64,000 nt of DNA. Origin: Lepas anatifera (Eukaryota > Arthropoda > Thecostraca > Lepadidae). Within the stretch, counting starts at the first letter, position 1, and the number at the start of each line of letters is the position of its first letter. The notes below the pieces were generated by a model, which worked only from the letters and a program-made list of their open reading frames with translations, had not been told where the DNA came from and searched no databases. The translations under genes and the position numbers were made by a program. Positions 23,157-34,283 of this stretch are shown here, piece by piece. The DNA lies in assembly GCA_034440635.1 (NCBI GenBank), contig JAOTON010000950.1:62001-126000 (forward strand), given 5' to 3'.

Positions 23157-26100
23157 ATGGCGGCCAACGCTTCGTCTCGTAAGGTGAAGATGATCGTGTC
23201 GCTGTGTTCGGCGGCCAACTTCATCAACGCGGCGGACCGGGTGCTGATGCCTATCGCCATCATCCCGATGACGGACGAGTTCGGCTGGTCGCTGCACTGG
23301 CAGGGCTGGGTCCTCTCCTCCTTCGCACTCGGATATCTCACAAGCCAGGTGAGCTTATTGGGACCTATTCCGCCTCCCGCTTGGGTGCCGATCAGCTTTG
23401 GATCAGCTTCAGACTAAACAATGATCAAGCGCATGTGTGATAGCCTACACAAGGGTCGTCATACGAGGTAGAAAGAAGGTCTTTGTGAATGTTATATTTT
23501 ACTGATGCAGTGATGGGTGTGCGGTCTTTACTAGTGGCAGCCGCCACGAGTTGTCCGTCTGTCGGCTGAGGGGTGATGTAAGTTGGCCTGTTGTCGGCAG
23601 ATAATCGGCGGCGGTCTGGCGACCCGCGTGGGCGGCCGCTCGGTGCTGCTGTTCGCTGTCCTGCTCTGGTCACTGAGCACCGTGTTCACGCCCTTGATAG
23701 CGCACAACATCCCCGCCCTGGTCATCTGCCGCATACTGCTGGGGCTCGGGGAAGGGCTCGGTGAGAAGCTCGCTCGCGCGCGCCGGGGCTGATGCTGACC
23801 GCAGCTATTGATGTTGCAGCAAAGACAGTTTCCCAGGCTGTAATCTGTATTTAGCGGTAGTAACTTCCATGCTCGCCGTGTTGTTTTGTCGAACCGTACT
23901 ATTGTAGCTCGTGACGACCGGACAGGCACTGTCTGTTTGATGAGATGGCTCTTTGACTTAAGCTGCGGGAGTTTGGTGCACTTGCTGACACTGTTGCACC
24001 CTGCTGGCAGGACTTCCCACCATTTTCCACGTGTACGCGCACCACGTGCCGGCTGAAGAGCGGTCGCGCGCCTTCGGCTACCTGATCGCCGCTGGGGGCG
24101 CCGGCCAGACGGCCGCGGCCGTGGTGAGCACCAACCACAACCAGGGGTGGACAGGCCCGGCCAATTTCCAGTTTGATAAAGAGAGGTGTTGGTATTTGCT
24201 CAGCACAAGAGTCGGTGCTCATTACTAGAGCAGGCGTTTTACGGTTCGGCTGAATTATTCTCACCGCAGCAGCTGGACTCCTATCAGCACCTATCCTCTA
24301 AAAGAAACGGGGGGGGCACGTTAGGAAGTGTTTGCTTAATGGGTGACGCTGTATCCGGCAGTTGTGTCCGCACGTGCTTAAGTTGTTTCATGGGCGACAC
24401 TGTATTCGGCAGTTGTGTCCCCACGTGCGTAAGTGTGTTTCATGGGCGACACTGTATCGGGCAGTTGTGTCCGCACGTGCGTAAGTTGTTCATGGGCGAC
24501 GCTGTATCCGCCAGTTGTGTCCGCACGTGCGTGTGTTTCATGGGTGACGCTGTATCCGGCAGTTGTGTCTGCACGTGCGTAAGTGTTGTTCATGGGTGAC
24601 GCTGTATCTGGCAGTTGTGTCCGCACGTGCATAAGTGTGTTTCATGGGCGACGCTGTATCCGGCAGTTGTGTCCGCACGTTTGTAAGTGTGTTTCATGGG
24701 CGACACTGTATCCGGCAGTTGTATCCGCACGTGTGTAAGTGTGTTTCATGGGTGACGCTGTATCTGGCAGTTGTGTCCGCACGTGTGTAAGTGTGTTTCA
24801 TGGGCGACGCTGTATCCGGCAGTTGTGTCCGCACGTGTGTAAGTGTGTTTCATGGGTGACGCTGTATCCGGCAGTTGTGTCCGCACGTGCATAAGTGTGT
24901 TTCATGGGCGACGCTGTATCCGGCAGTTGTGTCCGCACGTTTGTAAGTGTGTTTCATGGGCGACACTGTATCCGGCAGTTGTATCCGCACGTGTGTAAGT
25001 GTGTTTCATGGGTGACGCTGTATCTGGCAGTTGTGTCCGCACGTGTGTAAGTGTGTTTCATGGGCGACGCTGTATCCGGCAGTTGTGTCCGCATCTGCCT
25101 TGGAGGACGTCGTTCGTCTTACTGGGCGTGCTGGGACTGGCATGGTTACCCCTCTGGTGCGTCTTCTATCCAAGAAGTAGCGACCCGGAAAGCGAGGGCT
25201 TCATGTCACGGGTGAGGCACATACAACGGCGGGGGGTTGGCGGGAGGGAGCAGCAGCTGGCGCTGATATTTCTGGGTGGGTTCTATGTCTGGTTTAATCA
25301 CGCAAAACAGTGAAAGGGAATATGGCAGCTTCGTGGAGTATGAACTGAGCACCAGTCAAGCAGCTTATACTGACATCCCCTGGTTTATCCTCTCGTTTCT
25401 CCCAGGACTTACCTTTTACGGAACAGCAGCGCTTCATGGTTGTACCTCTGTGCTTGAACGCGCCACTCTCACACCTCCCTTACCCTTCCACCTACGCGCC
25501 TAACGACCGCGCGCACCTGTTCAGTGGTGAGCGTGCCCGCTGCAGGTCCCTTCTTAACACATCGTATTTCTTCGTAAACGGTGAGCTCTGCGACAAGGAA
25601 AATGTCAAACTGGGTTAGCGGTATGCTCTATCTTGTGGTTCGCCCAGTTCAATTCCCAATGAAGTGATGCTACATTTCCTTGAAGCTAAGCTTGTGTATG
25701 GGGCCGTTAATAGAAGCAGCTCGCCTGCCTCTGCCATTGTATACATGTATGTATCCCACTCTGTTTCGTCAGCACCAATCAGTTGGCAGTGTTTCGCCTA
25801 CGTGACAGGGATGTGCCTCTCCCCGAGAACCGGTCCTAGGGGTTTTACACGCTGACGGCCTGCCGTGGCGGATCGATCCAAGGGGGGCAAAAAGGCATTT
25901 GCCCGCCCAAACGGAAAGCTCGGGGCAAAACTATGTTTTGCCCCCTCTCAGAGTGATCGACCTCCTTTTTCCCCGACTCCTCTTTAGTTTATAAGCAAGA
26001 TTTTGGTGCTTGAACTCTCAACTTTAAACAGAACCAGTTAATTTCAGTGTAAATATTGGGCCTTGGACTGGAAAAAGTATCTCGAGCCCATTATTTTCAT

Positions 26101-29100
26101 CCTGTGGCGTTTTTTCGCCCCGAATACTCAAAATTCTACCGGCAAGTGATATTGTAGTGGAGCTTTCACGGCGTGACGTTTTTTCTTTTCTTTTTACTTT
26201 GGTTTGCCCTCCCAAACCGACCGGCTAGATCCGCCACTGCGGCCTGCTGCTGGGCTGCTAGGAAAAAGACAACGGCACAACAGCAGCAGCCTGACATTTT
26301 TCGGAGAGGTAAAATTCCACCCACCATTCTTTCGTTAAGTAAGAAGATACGAGATACGTCTGTTGGACTGGTGCCGTTTTACTGGAGGTGGAGTCAAGAG
26401 GCGCTGCTGACTACCGGGCTTTCATACGGGACAGGGCTTCTGTTCACGCAGTCGCCTCCTATTCGTGGCGCTTTAACAGCCCCTGGCACCCCAACGTCTG
26501 CAGTAATCTCCTTTAGGTCCTCCGGACTTCAAACTAGACAGGATCTGTGATATTTTGGTTCATGGTTAGGCGCACCCATAGCTGGAAATCTCTTCTCGAT
26601 CCAGGGGGGGTCCTGGGTGGATTAACCCTGGCACGGCAATAGAAGCCCTATATAAATGCTATGGGAGACCCAAATCTGGGGGCGGTTCGTGACCCCCAAC
26701 CCCCCCCCGGATTTCCACCCATGGGCGCGGGACATCAACATTCTTAAAGGGGTCTGTACTGTATATTTTCAGCAAATATTTTCTTATATTTTAAGTGTTC
26801 CAAAACAGTGGAGAACGGTAATCTCTGCGTTCCTTTGCAACAGCTGAAGGGAAGTTTCATGTAGCGATGCCGTGGCCCTCGCTGTCATTGCCATTGGGCC
26901 GAATAAACTCTGCGGGTAGCTTCAGCAAGCCGCAAGGGTGGTGCTGCCATACCGGTAGCTGTCCCCTGACTCAGTAGTCCCCGTCTCGGCAGTCGGGCCG
27001 TCAGTAGCTGCCCCTGACTCAGTAGTCCCCGTCTCGGCAGTCGGGCCGTTGGTAGCTGCCCCTGACTCAGTAGTCCCCGTCTCGGCAGTCGGGCCGTTGG
27101 CAGCTGCCCCTGACTCAGAAGTCCCCGTCTCGGCAGTCGGGCCGTTGGTAGCTGCCCCTGACTCAGTAGTCCCCGTCTCGGCAGTCAGGCCGTCAGTAGC
27201 TGCCCCTGACTCAGTAGTCCCCGTCTCGGCAGTCGGGCCGTTGGTAGCTGCCCCTGACTCAGTAGTCCCCGTCTCGACAGTCGGACCGTTGGCAGCTGCC
27301 CCTGACTCAGAAGTCCCCGTCTCGGCAGTCGGGCCGTCAGTAGCTGCCCCCTGACTAGTAGTCCCCGTCTCGGCAGTCGGGCCGTTGGTAGCTGTCCCCT
27401 GACTCAGAAGTCCCCGTCTCGGCAGTCGGGCCGTCGGTAGCTGCCCCTGACTCAGTAGTCCCCGTCTCGGCAGTCGGGCCGTCGGTAGCTGCCCCTGACT
27501 AGTAGTCCCCGTCTCGGCAGTCGGGCCGTTGGTAGCTGTCCCCTGACTCAGAAGTCCCCGTCTCGGCAGTCGGGCCGTTGGTAGCTGCCCCCTGACTCAG
27601 TAGTCCCCGTCTCGACAGTCGGGCCGTTGGTAGCTGCCCCTGACTCAGAAGTCCCCGTCTCGGCAGTCTGGTTCGGACAAGGTGCGCTGGGTGGAGTTCA
27701 TCAGCCACTGGCCGCTCTGGGCAATCTACGTGGCCCACTTCTCAATGAACTGGAGTAACTACATCATCATGCACTGGCTGCCCACCTACCTGTCGCGCAC
27801 GCTGGGCGCCAACACCGAGTCCATCAGCTTGACGGCTGTGCCTTTACCTGGTCAACTCGGCGGTCGGCGTCGGTGGGTAACCCTAACAGGAACTCACTCC
27901 AGCAGCTACCTCGTTGCTACGCTGGCCTCATTTGTTGTATCTATGCGAAGGTAGAAGGAATCACATGTGCATGACAGTAGAGCACATATTGGGCCTTCGC
28001 TGCTACGCCCTTATTCTTTCTTTCGCGTATCTTCAATAACTTCAAATTATACAGAATGCATGGAACACAGTTCTACGTCTACTGGGTGTTGAATGAGCGC
28101 TCCCCTCTCTCGCTGTGGTTCGTGTGTCTGACACTGTCGTGAGCGTGGTGCTGGAATCGCTCCCGTTAAGGCTCGTGTGTCTGACACTGTTTTGTGTGGC
28201 ACCTAAATCGTCCGTTTGTGGCGCCTAAATCGCTCCCGCTGTAGTTCGTGTGTCTGACACTGTCGTGTGTGGCGCTGGCAGCGGCCGGCCACCTGGCGGA
28301 CCGGCTCATCACGCAGAAGAAGTGGACGGTACTCTCAGTGCGTCGGCTGATGACCACCGTGGGCCTGGTGGGACCGGCCGTCTTCCTGGTGCTGTTCTGC
28401 GCCGTCACCAACCTGCCCGCCGCGCTCATGTGAGTCGCCTCTCCTAAGCCGTTGACAGCGAAACAAACCGCCCGGTCCGTCACCGTTACTGGTGATATAG
28501 CCTACCGCCCGGTCCGTCACCGTTACTGGTGATATAGCCTACCGCCCGGTCCGTCACCGTTACTGGTGATATAGCCTACCGCCCGGTCCGTCACCGTTAC
28601 TGGTGGTATAGCCTGCCGCCCGGTCCGTCACCGCTACGGGTGATATAGCCTACCGCCCGGTCCGTCACCGTTACTGGTGGTATAGCCTGCCGCCCGGTCC
28701 GTCACTGCTACTGGTGATATAGCCTACCGCCCGGTCCGTCACCGTTACTGGTGATATAGCCTGCCGCCCGGTCCGTCACCGTTACTGGTGATATAGCCTA
28801 CCGCCCGGTCCGTCACCGTTACTGGTGATATAGCCTGCCGCCCGGTCCGTCACCGTTACTGGTGATATAGCCTGCCGCCCGGTCCGTCACCGCTACGGGT
28901 GATATAGCCTACCGCCCGGTCCGTCACCGTTACTGGTGATATAGCCTGCCGCCCGGTCCGTCACCGTTACTGGTGATATAGCCTGCCGCCCGGTCCGTCA
29001 CCGCTACGGGTGATATAGCCTACCGCCCGGTCCGTCACCGTTACTGGTGATATAGCCTGCCGCCCGGTCCGTCACCGTTACTGGTGATATAGCCTGCCGC

Positions 29101-32100
29101 CCGGTCCGTCACCGTTACTGGTGATATAGCCTACCGCCCGGTCCGTCACCGTTACTGGTGATATAGCCTGCCGCCCGGTCCGTCACCGCTATACTAGTGG
29201 TATAGCCTGCCGCCCGGTCGGTCACCGCTACTGGTGATATAGCCTACCGCCCGGTCCGTCACCGTTACTGGTGATATAGCCTGCCGCCCGGTCCGTCACC
29301 GTTACTGGTGATATAGCCTGCCGCCCGGTCCGTCACCGCTACGGGTGATATAGCCTACCGCCCGGTCCGTCACCGTTACTGGTGATATAGCCTGCCGCCC
29401 GGTCCGTCACCGTTACTGGTGATATAGCCTGCCGCCCGGTCCGTCACCGCTACGGGTGATATAGCCTACCGCCCGGTCCGTCACCGTTACTGGTGATATA
29501 GCCTACCGCCCGGTCCGTCACCGTTACTGGTGATATAGCCTGCCGCCCGGTCCGTCACCGCTACTGGTGATATAGCCTGCCGCCCGGTCGGTCACCGTTA
29601 CTGGTGATATAGCCTACCGCCCGGTCCGTCACCGTTACTGGTGATATAGCCTGCCGCCCGGTCGGTCACCGTTACTGGTGATATAGCCTACCGCCCGGTC
29701 CGTCACCGTTACTGGTGATATAGCCTGCCGCCCGGTCGGTCACCGTTACTGGTGATATAGCCTACCGCCCGGTCCGTCACCGTTACTGGTGATATAGCCT
29801 ACCGCCCGGTCCGTCACCGTTACTGGTGGTATAGCCTGCCGCCCGGTCCGTCACCGCTGCTGGTAATATAGCCTACCCGCCAGCTTGGCTGGCCTGAGGG
29901 CTGCTGATATGAGGGCCGCTGGTATTAGGTACATCATGGAAAGTGGCAGCGTACGTTTCCAGGTAGATACGTGGTCTCCCGCCGTGACCCATCTGATTCG
30001 GTATGTGCGGGCAGCCAAGTTGCCGCTGTTCAGCCGCTTGCAGCCCCGCCTCGCCGGTTGCTCGCCTATGAGCGGTACCCGGTGGCACTCACTGGCACCC
30101 TCTGCCGACAGTCTGGTGTCGATCGTGATGGGCTTCTGCGCCTTCAACTCGGCCGGGCATTTGAGCAACCACGCCGAGGTGGCGCCCAACCACGCCGGCG
30201 TCACCTTCGCCATCTCCAACACGCTGGTGAGTCGGGCTGCCCCGCTAGGGCTGGCACGGTCGGCCACGCGCCTCCGTCGATCGCTGGTTTTCACGCCCGG
30301 GCATCGTTCAGCCCCTGTCGATACAGAACGGCTTTTATTTCATCGAGGCTGGTGATGCCGAGTAGCTTTGATCGTGCATTTACCTGTGAGGGATGCGTGG
30401 CCTTTTGTTTGAAAACATCGGCAAAGGCTTTTGTGTGGCAAGGATATGGATGTGTGCTTGCCTGTTCTGTTTGGACATGTGTTTCCGTCGTGCCTTTCTG
30501 TGCTATTTTTATAGATTGGCAGAATGAAGGCGTAAGGAAAAGCCGCACATGGTCTCGTTTTCATCTCACCTTACCATAGTTTGCAGGGTAATATGTGATA
30601 CCAGCAGGAATGTGGATTTCCGAAAATCATGGTGGGTGCCAAAATTTGCAACAATGTCAATAATCACCACACAACAAGAACTAGCTTAATATTATCGTTA
30701 TTTTAGCCCCCACACGGATATCTTTTGTCCAGATAGAAACAATTTAAAGGCTTGAAAATGAAAATTATAAAATTTAAGCGATATTTTAATGCTCACTGAA
30801 CGCTTCCTTTGGGATGCCCTACCACCCCCAAAGATATATGGATCCGTACCTCCGCATACAAAAAGTACAAAAGCTCCAGTTATACGTCAATCTCTACTTA
30901 TGGGTTCGATACGGACCATTTCTTATAACGAGGTAGTGGCATTGCACTGTTTTTTAACGCCGTTGTACGTAAGTTCAAAGCTTTGAACATAACTATCGGT
31001 ACCTCCCTTTGAGCCCCGCGTGCTCTGTCCGTTCAGCAACACATGGGGATTGCTGGTGCATCAGTCTTATTGGTCTTACCGGTCTTAGAGAATCCTGATA
31101 TTGGGCCAAGCACAGATGCATTTTCCGGACAGAATCTAACTTGTGTCCGCTTAAACTGTCGTGTCATCACACCAGCATGGTGTTTGTGATTAGGTCCACG
31201 GACGAGACGGCCTGCCCAGCGCCGTTTTATGGTGCTGTCTTGTCTCTTTGAGGCGACAGTGTGGAATAAGGTGGCGGACCCCACTCTGGCAGCCTCATAA
31301 CATTTTTACGGCGCTGTCTGCGGTAATGGAGATGCCCGGTCGGACAGTTACGGTGTTACTTAGGCCGGGGGCGGCGGTGACATTTGACGGTGTGCACGCC
31401 AGGCGACGATCCCGGGCATTCTGGCCGGGCCGGTCACAGCCGACCTGGTCACCGCCTCCCAGGGCCGCTGGTTCCCCGTCTTCATTCTGGCGGCCGCAGT
31501 CAACCTGGTGGGCGCCGTGGTCTACTACAGCCAGAGCTCGGCGCTCCAGGTGGGGACGCGGGCCTCGGCGCCGCTGCAGGGTGGGGTCTGGGGTCGGACG
31601 TGGTAGCTGTCTGCTGTGTGTAATGTACTGCTTCTGTGGTCTGGCCTGACAGAACTGACACCTAATGACAGTGGTTGCTTAAAGTAGTACAGCCGACAAC
31701 TGAGGAGCCGTGCCACTGAAAATGTGCGACCTTGGCCCTGGTGATGTGTCAGCTTAAATTGACCCGTCTCCCTTAGTTTGTGTGGGTAATCTGAAGCTCG
31801 TTTTATATCACAAGGATGCAATTGATTTAGAAAGCCTGGTTTTATAGAAAATAGCGGTGAGTCCATTAGAAAGCGCTTCAAATACAGTATAGACGGCCAA
31901 TAAACATGAACAAATGATATATAGATATATACCCGGGGCGAGATTCCCAAACACCTCATTGTAGGTCCATCTTGAAACCTGTTTTCCAATAGATACTGCT
32001 CAAATCAGTTAAACAATTTCAGTGTCATGACTTTTTGGCCCATTTCCAAGGATCGAGTCAAACTTCTGAAGGTGACTTCTGAAAGGTCATCCCAGATCAC

Positions 32101-34283
32101 GTAAGCAGTTGGCGACACTGAAGCCAATCGCTGACGAAATAGAACTGGACAGAGTAGTTCTATTTATTATTTTCAGTTGTTTGGTATGCGATATGACAGT
32201 AAGCCGCCTCATGACCCTGGCCTAACCCGAGGTAAAGTCGGCCTTTGAATCGACCTGACTTGATAAAACCATGTATCATTCAACTGGCATTGGCGAAAGG
32301 GCTACAATGATAGATCAGTGACACGCAAGCAGGAGTCTCTGGAGAAAAGGCGTGGCATCAAGATTCAAGACTGATCTGGCCCTGAAGTGTCAAGTAAAAT
32401 TATATCGCTGATCCCGCACGAATTTTGTTGGCTTCTGGGTCCCTATAGGACTATTCAGTCCCCCTGTAACACCTTTCCTTAACCCGCCACCGTCTGGGCT
32501 CTTTTCGTACGCACCACCGCTTGGGAGGGGGTCCGATCAAACCCCCTACGATTTCGGAAACCGAAAGTGATACGAAAAATTTAAACGCTGGAAGCGCTTT
32601 ACCGTCTTCTTCTCTGTAGCTGCGCTTGAACAATATCCGTAGACCCGTGACGTCAGAGTGGGTAAAAAATGGGTCAAATTTAGACCCATTTAGGAAATCC
32701 CGTATAACCCGGCAACCACTAAACCTAGAACAAAACAAAAGACATCAATGTGCTTGTCTTGACCCAAGGATGCAAATGATATGCGGTGTAAGGGCACGTT
32801 ATGACCTTCGGTCCTGTATCTATATTGTTCGAATCCTTCGGTCATGCTCATTACTATTATACCAAACTTAAGGCTGTATCTTGTTTCGTTCAAACCTCAT
32901 ACACACAATTTCGAAAACCGTGACCTTTGGTGACCTCTGATGACCTTGGTATTGCCGGATCTCAAAATGGATGACAGTATGCAGATTTTTAGTTTAAAGA
33001 TCTTTTGAATAATGTATAGAAATGTGATCTAGCTCTTCTAGAAGCCGAGTTACACCGTGGTTTTGTCACCCTCATTTTAGAAGAACAAAATTGCCTTACG
33101 TTGGTTTAGAAATGACGTCATAACTCGTAGACCTGACCTGACCTACAGAGAAGAAAAGCTCACGAAACTTGTTTGTCTATCATTTTTTCACGTTCGTGTA
33201 GATTCCATCAGCCTCGCCACCTAGACGGTACACCAGCGTAGAAAATCGCTGTGGTCGGTTTGGAGATAGTTGGCTCAGAGTCGACTCAATTTTTGCTTGA
33301 GTCTGAGTTGAGTGTACTCACTTCTGGGTTTGGGTTAAGTCAGAGTCAACTCAACGCGCTGAGTTGAGTTATAATCAGAGCCATTCAGTCACTATGCTGT
33401 GATCAGTGTTGAGGTGATGAAAAATTTTGAGTCATTGATTAAGTCTTCATAAATGTAGCAGGCTCTGCTTCGATTTCTCCTTCCAAGAACCTACGAATGG
33501 ACCCCAAACAATCATCTTCCTCGCCTCTTACACGAGACAGGTGGCGTTAAAATCGGGCCTGCATGATATTGAAGCCTAAATATATTTTCTAAAATTGGTG
33601 ATGTTCACCGAGATTCATTGCCATAGCCCTCCACCTGACGCGAAGCTGATTGAAACATACTGAAAGCGCAGTTTGGTTTCAAATAGTCTTGTGGAAAAAT
33701 ATTTGGGATAAACGAGGTTCGTTTCAGCAATTATGACATCTCTTGACCTATAGTGACTTTAGTGTTGACGGGACAAAAAGTAAGCAGCTTTTTAATTTTT
33801 TTTGAGGCAGCTTCTATTGTGTTTTGAACAAGGTTTCCACTGCCTTTCTCTGCATATTTCCCGCCCTCTTTTGTTTTTTTAGTTTGAGGAGCTCTTTTTA
33901 GCATTTACCATTTGGGTGACTTATGGGGTCATACCCGTCACCGCATTGGATGCTAAAGCTTTGTTAACGGATTTACCGTGATGTTTTTCTTAATTTCGAG
34001 ATAAAGCTTTGCGAGTAAACGTCGTTTTAGTGACTCCACCTGTTGATGAATTTTGATGACTACAATATTGACCCGATGAAACTGACCAAAGTAACTTCGA
34101 CGACATTTCTGAGAACTCTCCATCGGTTTTATCTGATCTCTGTAACCCGTTCAGTTTTCGAGTTGGATGTCCCGTGTTCGATCCTCAGTCCTGGCGAGGC
34201 CTGAGCCGGGCCTGAGCGCCGCTGGTGTGTTGCAGTTGCTGGGTCTGCAGCGGTACTCGTTTCTGGACCGGGAGCGGGTGTGA
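23157..34283 (+). CDS. SLC17/PHT4-like major facilitator transporter (9 exons)
   Basis: Exons are 23157-23348, 23601-23760, 24011-24123, 25083-25211, 27667-27872, 28282-28429, 30112-30226, 31403-31549 and, less surely, 34236-34283. All are GT-AG and phases join except for one extra base in exon 5. After correcting it, the product is 418 residues, close to the usual SLC17 length. Family signs in order: NAADRVLMPIAIIPM and WVLSSFALGYLTSQ (helices 1-2), RVGGRS (MFS loop 2-3 motif), RILLGLGEGLGLPT (helix 4), PWRTSFVLLGVLG (helix 6), HWLPTYLSRTLGA, RRLMTTVGLVGPAVF, APNHAGVTFAISNT and GRWFPVFILAAAVNLVGAVV. Relatives export organic anions, phosphate or nucleotides; arthropod relatives are often named SLC17A9-like or anion transporter. 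The substrate cannot be read from this sequence. Introns 3, 4 and 6 are minisatellite-filled. Confidence 0.88.
24332..25092 (+). repeat. 52-bp minisatellite built on the exon 4 splice acceptor (intron 3)
   Basis: About 15 units of 52 bp run up to exon 4. Each unit contains TGTATCCGGCAG, then TTGTGTCCGCA, then in most copies GTAAGT. The last unit supplies the true acceptor at 25081-25082 and the first 11 bases of exon 4. Blocks 24611-24870 and 24871-25092 repeat as a higher-order set of five units (260 bp). Confidence 0.95.
25083..25211 (+). CDS. SLC17-like exon 4
   Basis: It begins LCPHLPWRTSFVLLG and ends EGFMSR before GTGAGG; 43 codons, phase 0 at both ends. Its first 11 nucleotides are identical to part of every unit of the upstream minisatellite, so the exon start is the array boundary. 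Confidence 0.88.
25864..26239. mobile_element. hAT-like MITE with perfect 8-bp target duplication
   Basis: A 376-bp element with ends CGTGGCGGATC (an A lost from CAGTGGCGG) and GATCCGCCACTG is flanked by identical CGGCCTGC at 25856-25863 and 26240-26247. The interior has GGGGCAAAA/TTTGCCC-type inverted blocks near both ends and no transposase. Confidence 0.88.
26954..27666 (+). repeat. 48-bp minisatellite ending at the exon 5 splice acceptor (intron 4)
   Basis: About 15 units carry CCCCGTCTCGGCAG as a pyrimidine-rich acceptor-like core, then TCGGGCCGTTGGTAGCTG. The last CCCCGTCTCGGCAG is the real exon 5 acceptor (27666). Because 48 is divisible by three, part of the array (27049-27354) is open in all-repeat sense and lies in the exon 5 frame, but single-C differences between units introduce stops further on. 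Confidence 0.95.
27667..27872 (+). CDS. SLC17-like exon 5, with a one-base frame break
   Basis: It encodes SGSDKVRWVEFISHW, then WSNYIIMHWLPTYLSRTLGA, then SISLTAVP. The family then expects YLVNSAVGVG, which is present one base out of frame: a third T in the run at 27843-27845 shifts it. The donor GTGGGT follows at 27873. Removing one T restores a phase that joins exon 6 correctly. Confidence 0.85.
27873..28281 (+). repeat. imperfect repeats before exon 6 (intron 5)
   Basis: CGTGTGTCTGACACTGT recurs at about 28121, 28172 and 28248, the last copy leading straight into the exon 6 acceptor GGCGCTGGCAG. It is a smaller example of the repeat-at-acceptor pattern seen before exons 4 and 5. Confidence 0.6.
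28468..29876 (+). repeat. 37-bp minisatellite, about 38 copies (intron 6)
   Basis: The unit is 37 bp (starts CCGCCCGGTCCGTCACCG), with very regular spacing and a few variant positions (TTACTGG, CTACGGG, CTACTGG). Each unit contains TCACC, six bases, GGTGA, a short perfect stem. There are no spacers, so it is not CRISPR. It starts 39 bp after exon 6 and ends 235 bp before exon 7. Confidence 0.96.
31403..31549 (+). CDS. SLC17-like exon 8, possible alternative last exon
   Basis: It encodes ATIPGILAGPVTADLVTASQ, then GRWFPVFILAA and VVYYSQSSALQ, the conserved C-terminal helices of the family. The donor GTGGGG at 31550 joins a proposed exon 9. If unspliced, the frame runs on for 18 codons to a TAG at 31603-31605. 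Confidence 0.85.
31606..34235. other. SLC17-like intron 8
   Basis: This 2.7-kb stretch holds no exon that I can support. It is rich in TGACC words (32200-32290, 32910-33150), with an internally inverted GAGTTGA/TCAACTC block at 33280-33390. It resembles the TGACCT-rich element family, but alignment by eye is not clear. Confidence 0.5.
34236..34283 (+). CDS. SLC17-like exon 9 (tentative terminal exon)
   Basis: After acceptor GTGTTGCAG, the phase-0 frame reads LLGLQRYSFLDRERV and stops at TGA. A second in-frame acceptor (GGTCTGCAG, 34250) would shorten it. The peptide is not diagnostic of the family, so this call rests on splice phase and a short open frame. AATAAA lies at 34913-34918. Confidence 0.45.
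   Translation: MLGLQRYSFLDRERV

Larger units (their letters stand above)
25212..27666. other. SLC17-like intron 4
   Basis: It contains a hAT-like MITE (25864-26239), unclassified sequence with a C-run at 26698-26708, and the 48-bp minisatellite that ends exactly at the exon 5 acceptor. No coding exon is recognised. Confidence 0.7.

Noticed and set aside
27049..27354. 101-codon repeat ORF (AAPDSVVPVSAVGPL units)
   Set aside because: It is the 48-bp minisatellite read in one frame; other units of the array contain stops and it lies in an intron.
28468..29876. CRISPR-like regular array
   Set aside because: Units are contiguous without spacers, and the context is a eukaryotic intron.
29971..30579. 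202-codon ORF overlapping SLC17 exon 7
   Set aside because: It is a shadow of the true exon frame (which reads SIVMGFCAFNSAGHLSNHAE) and crosses its splice donor.
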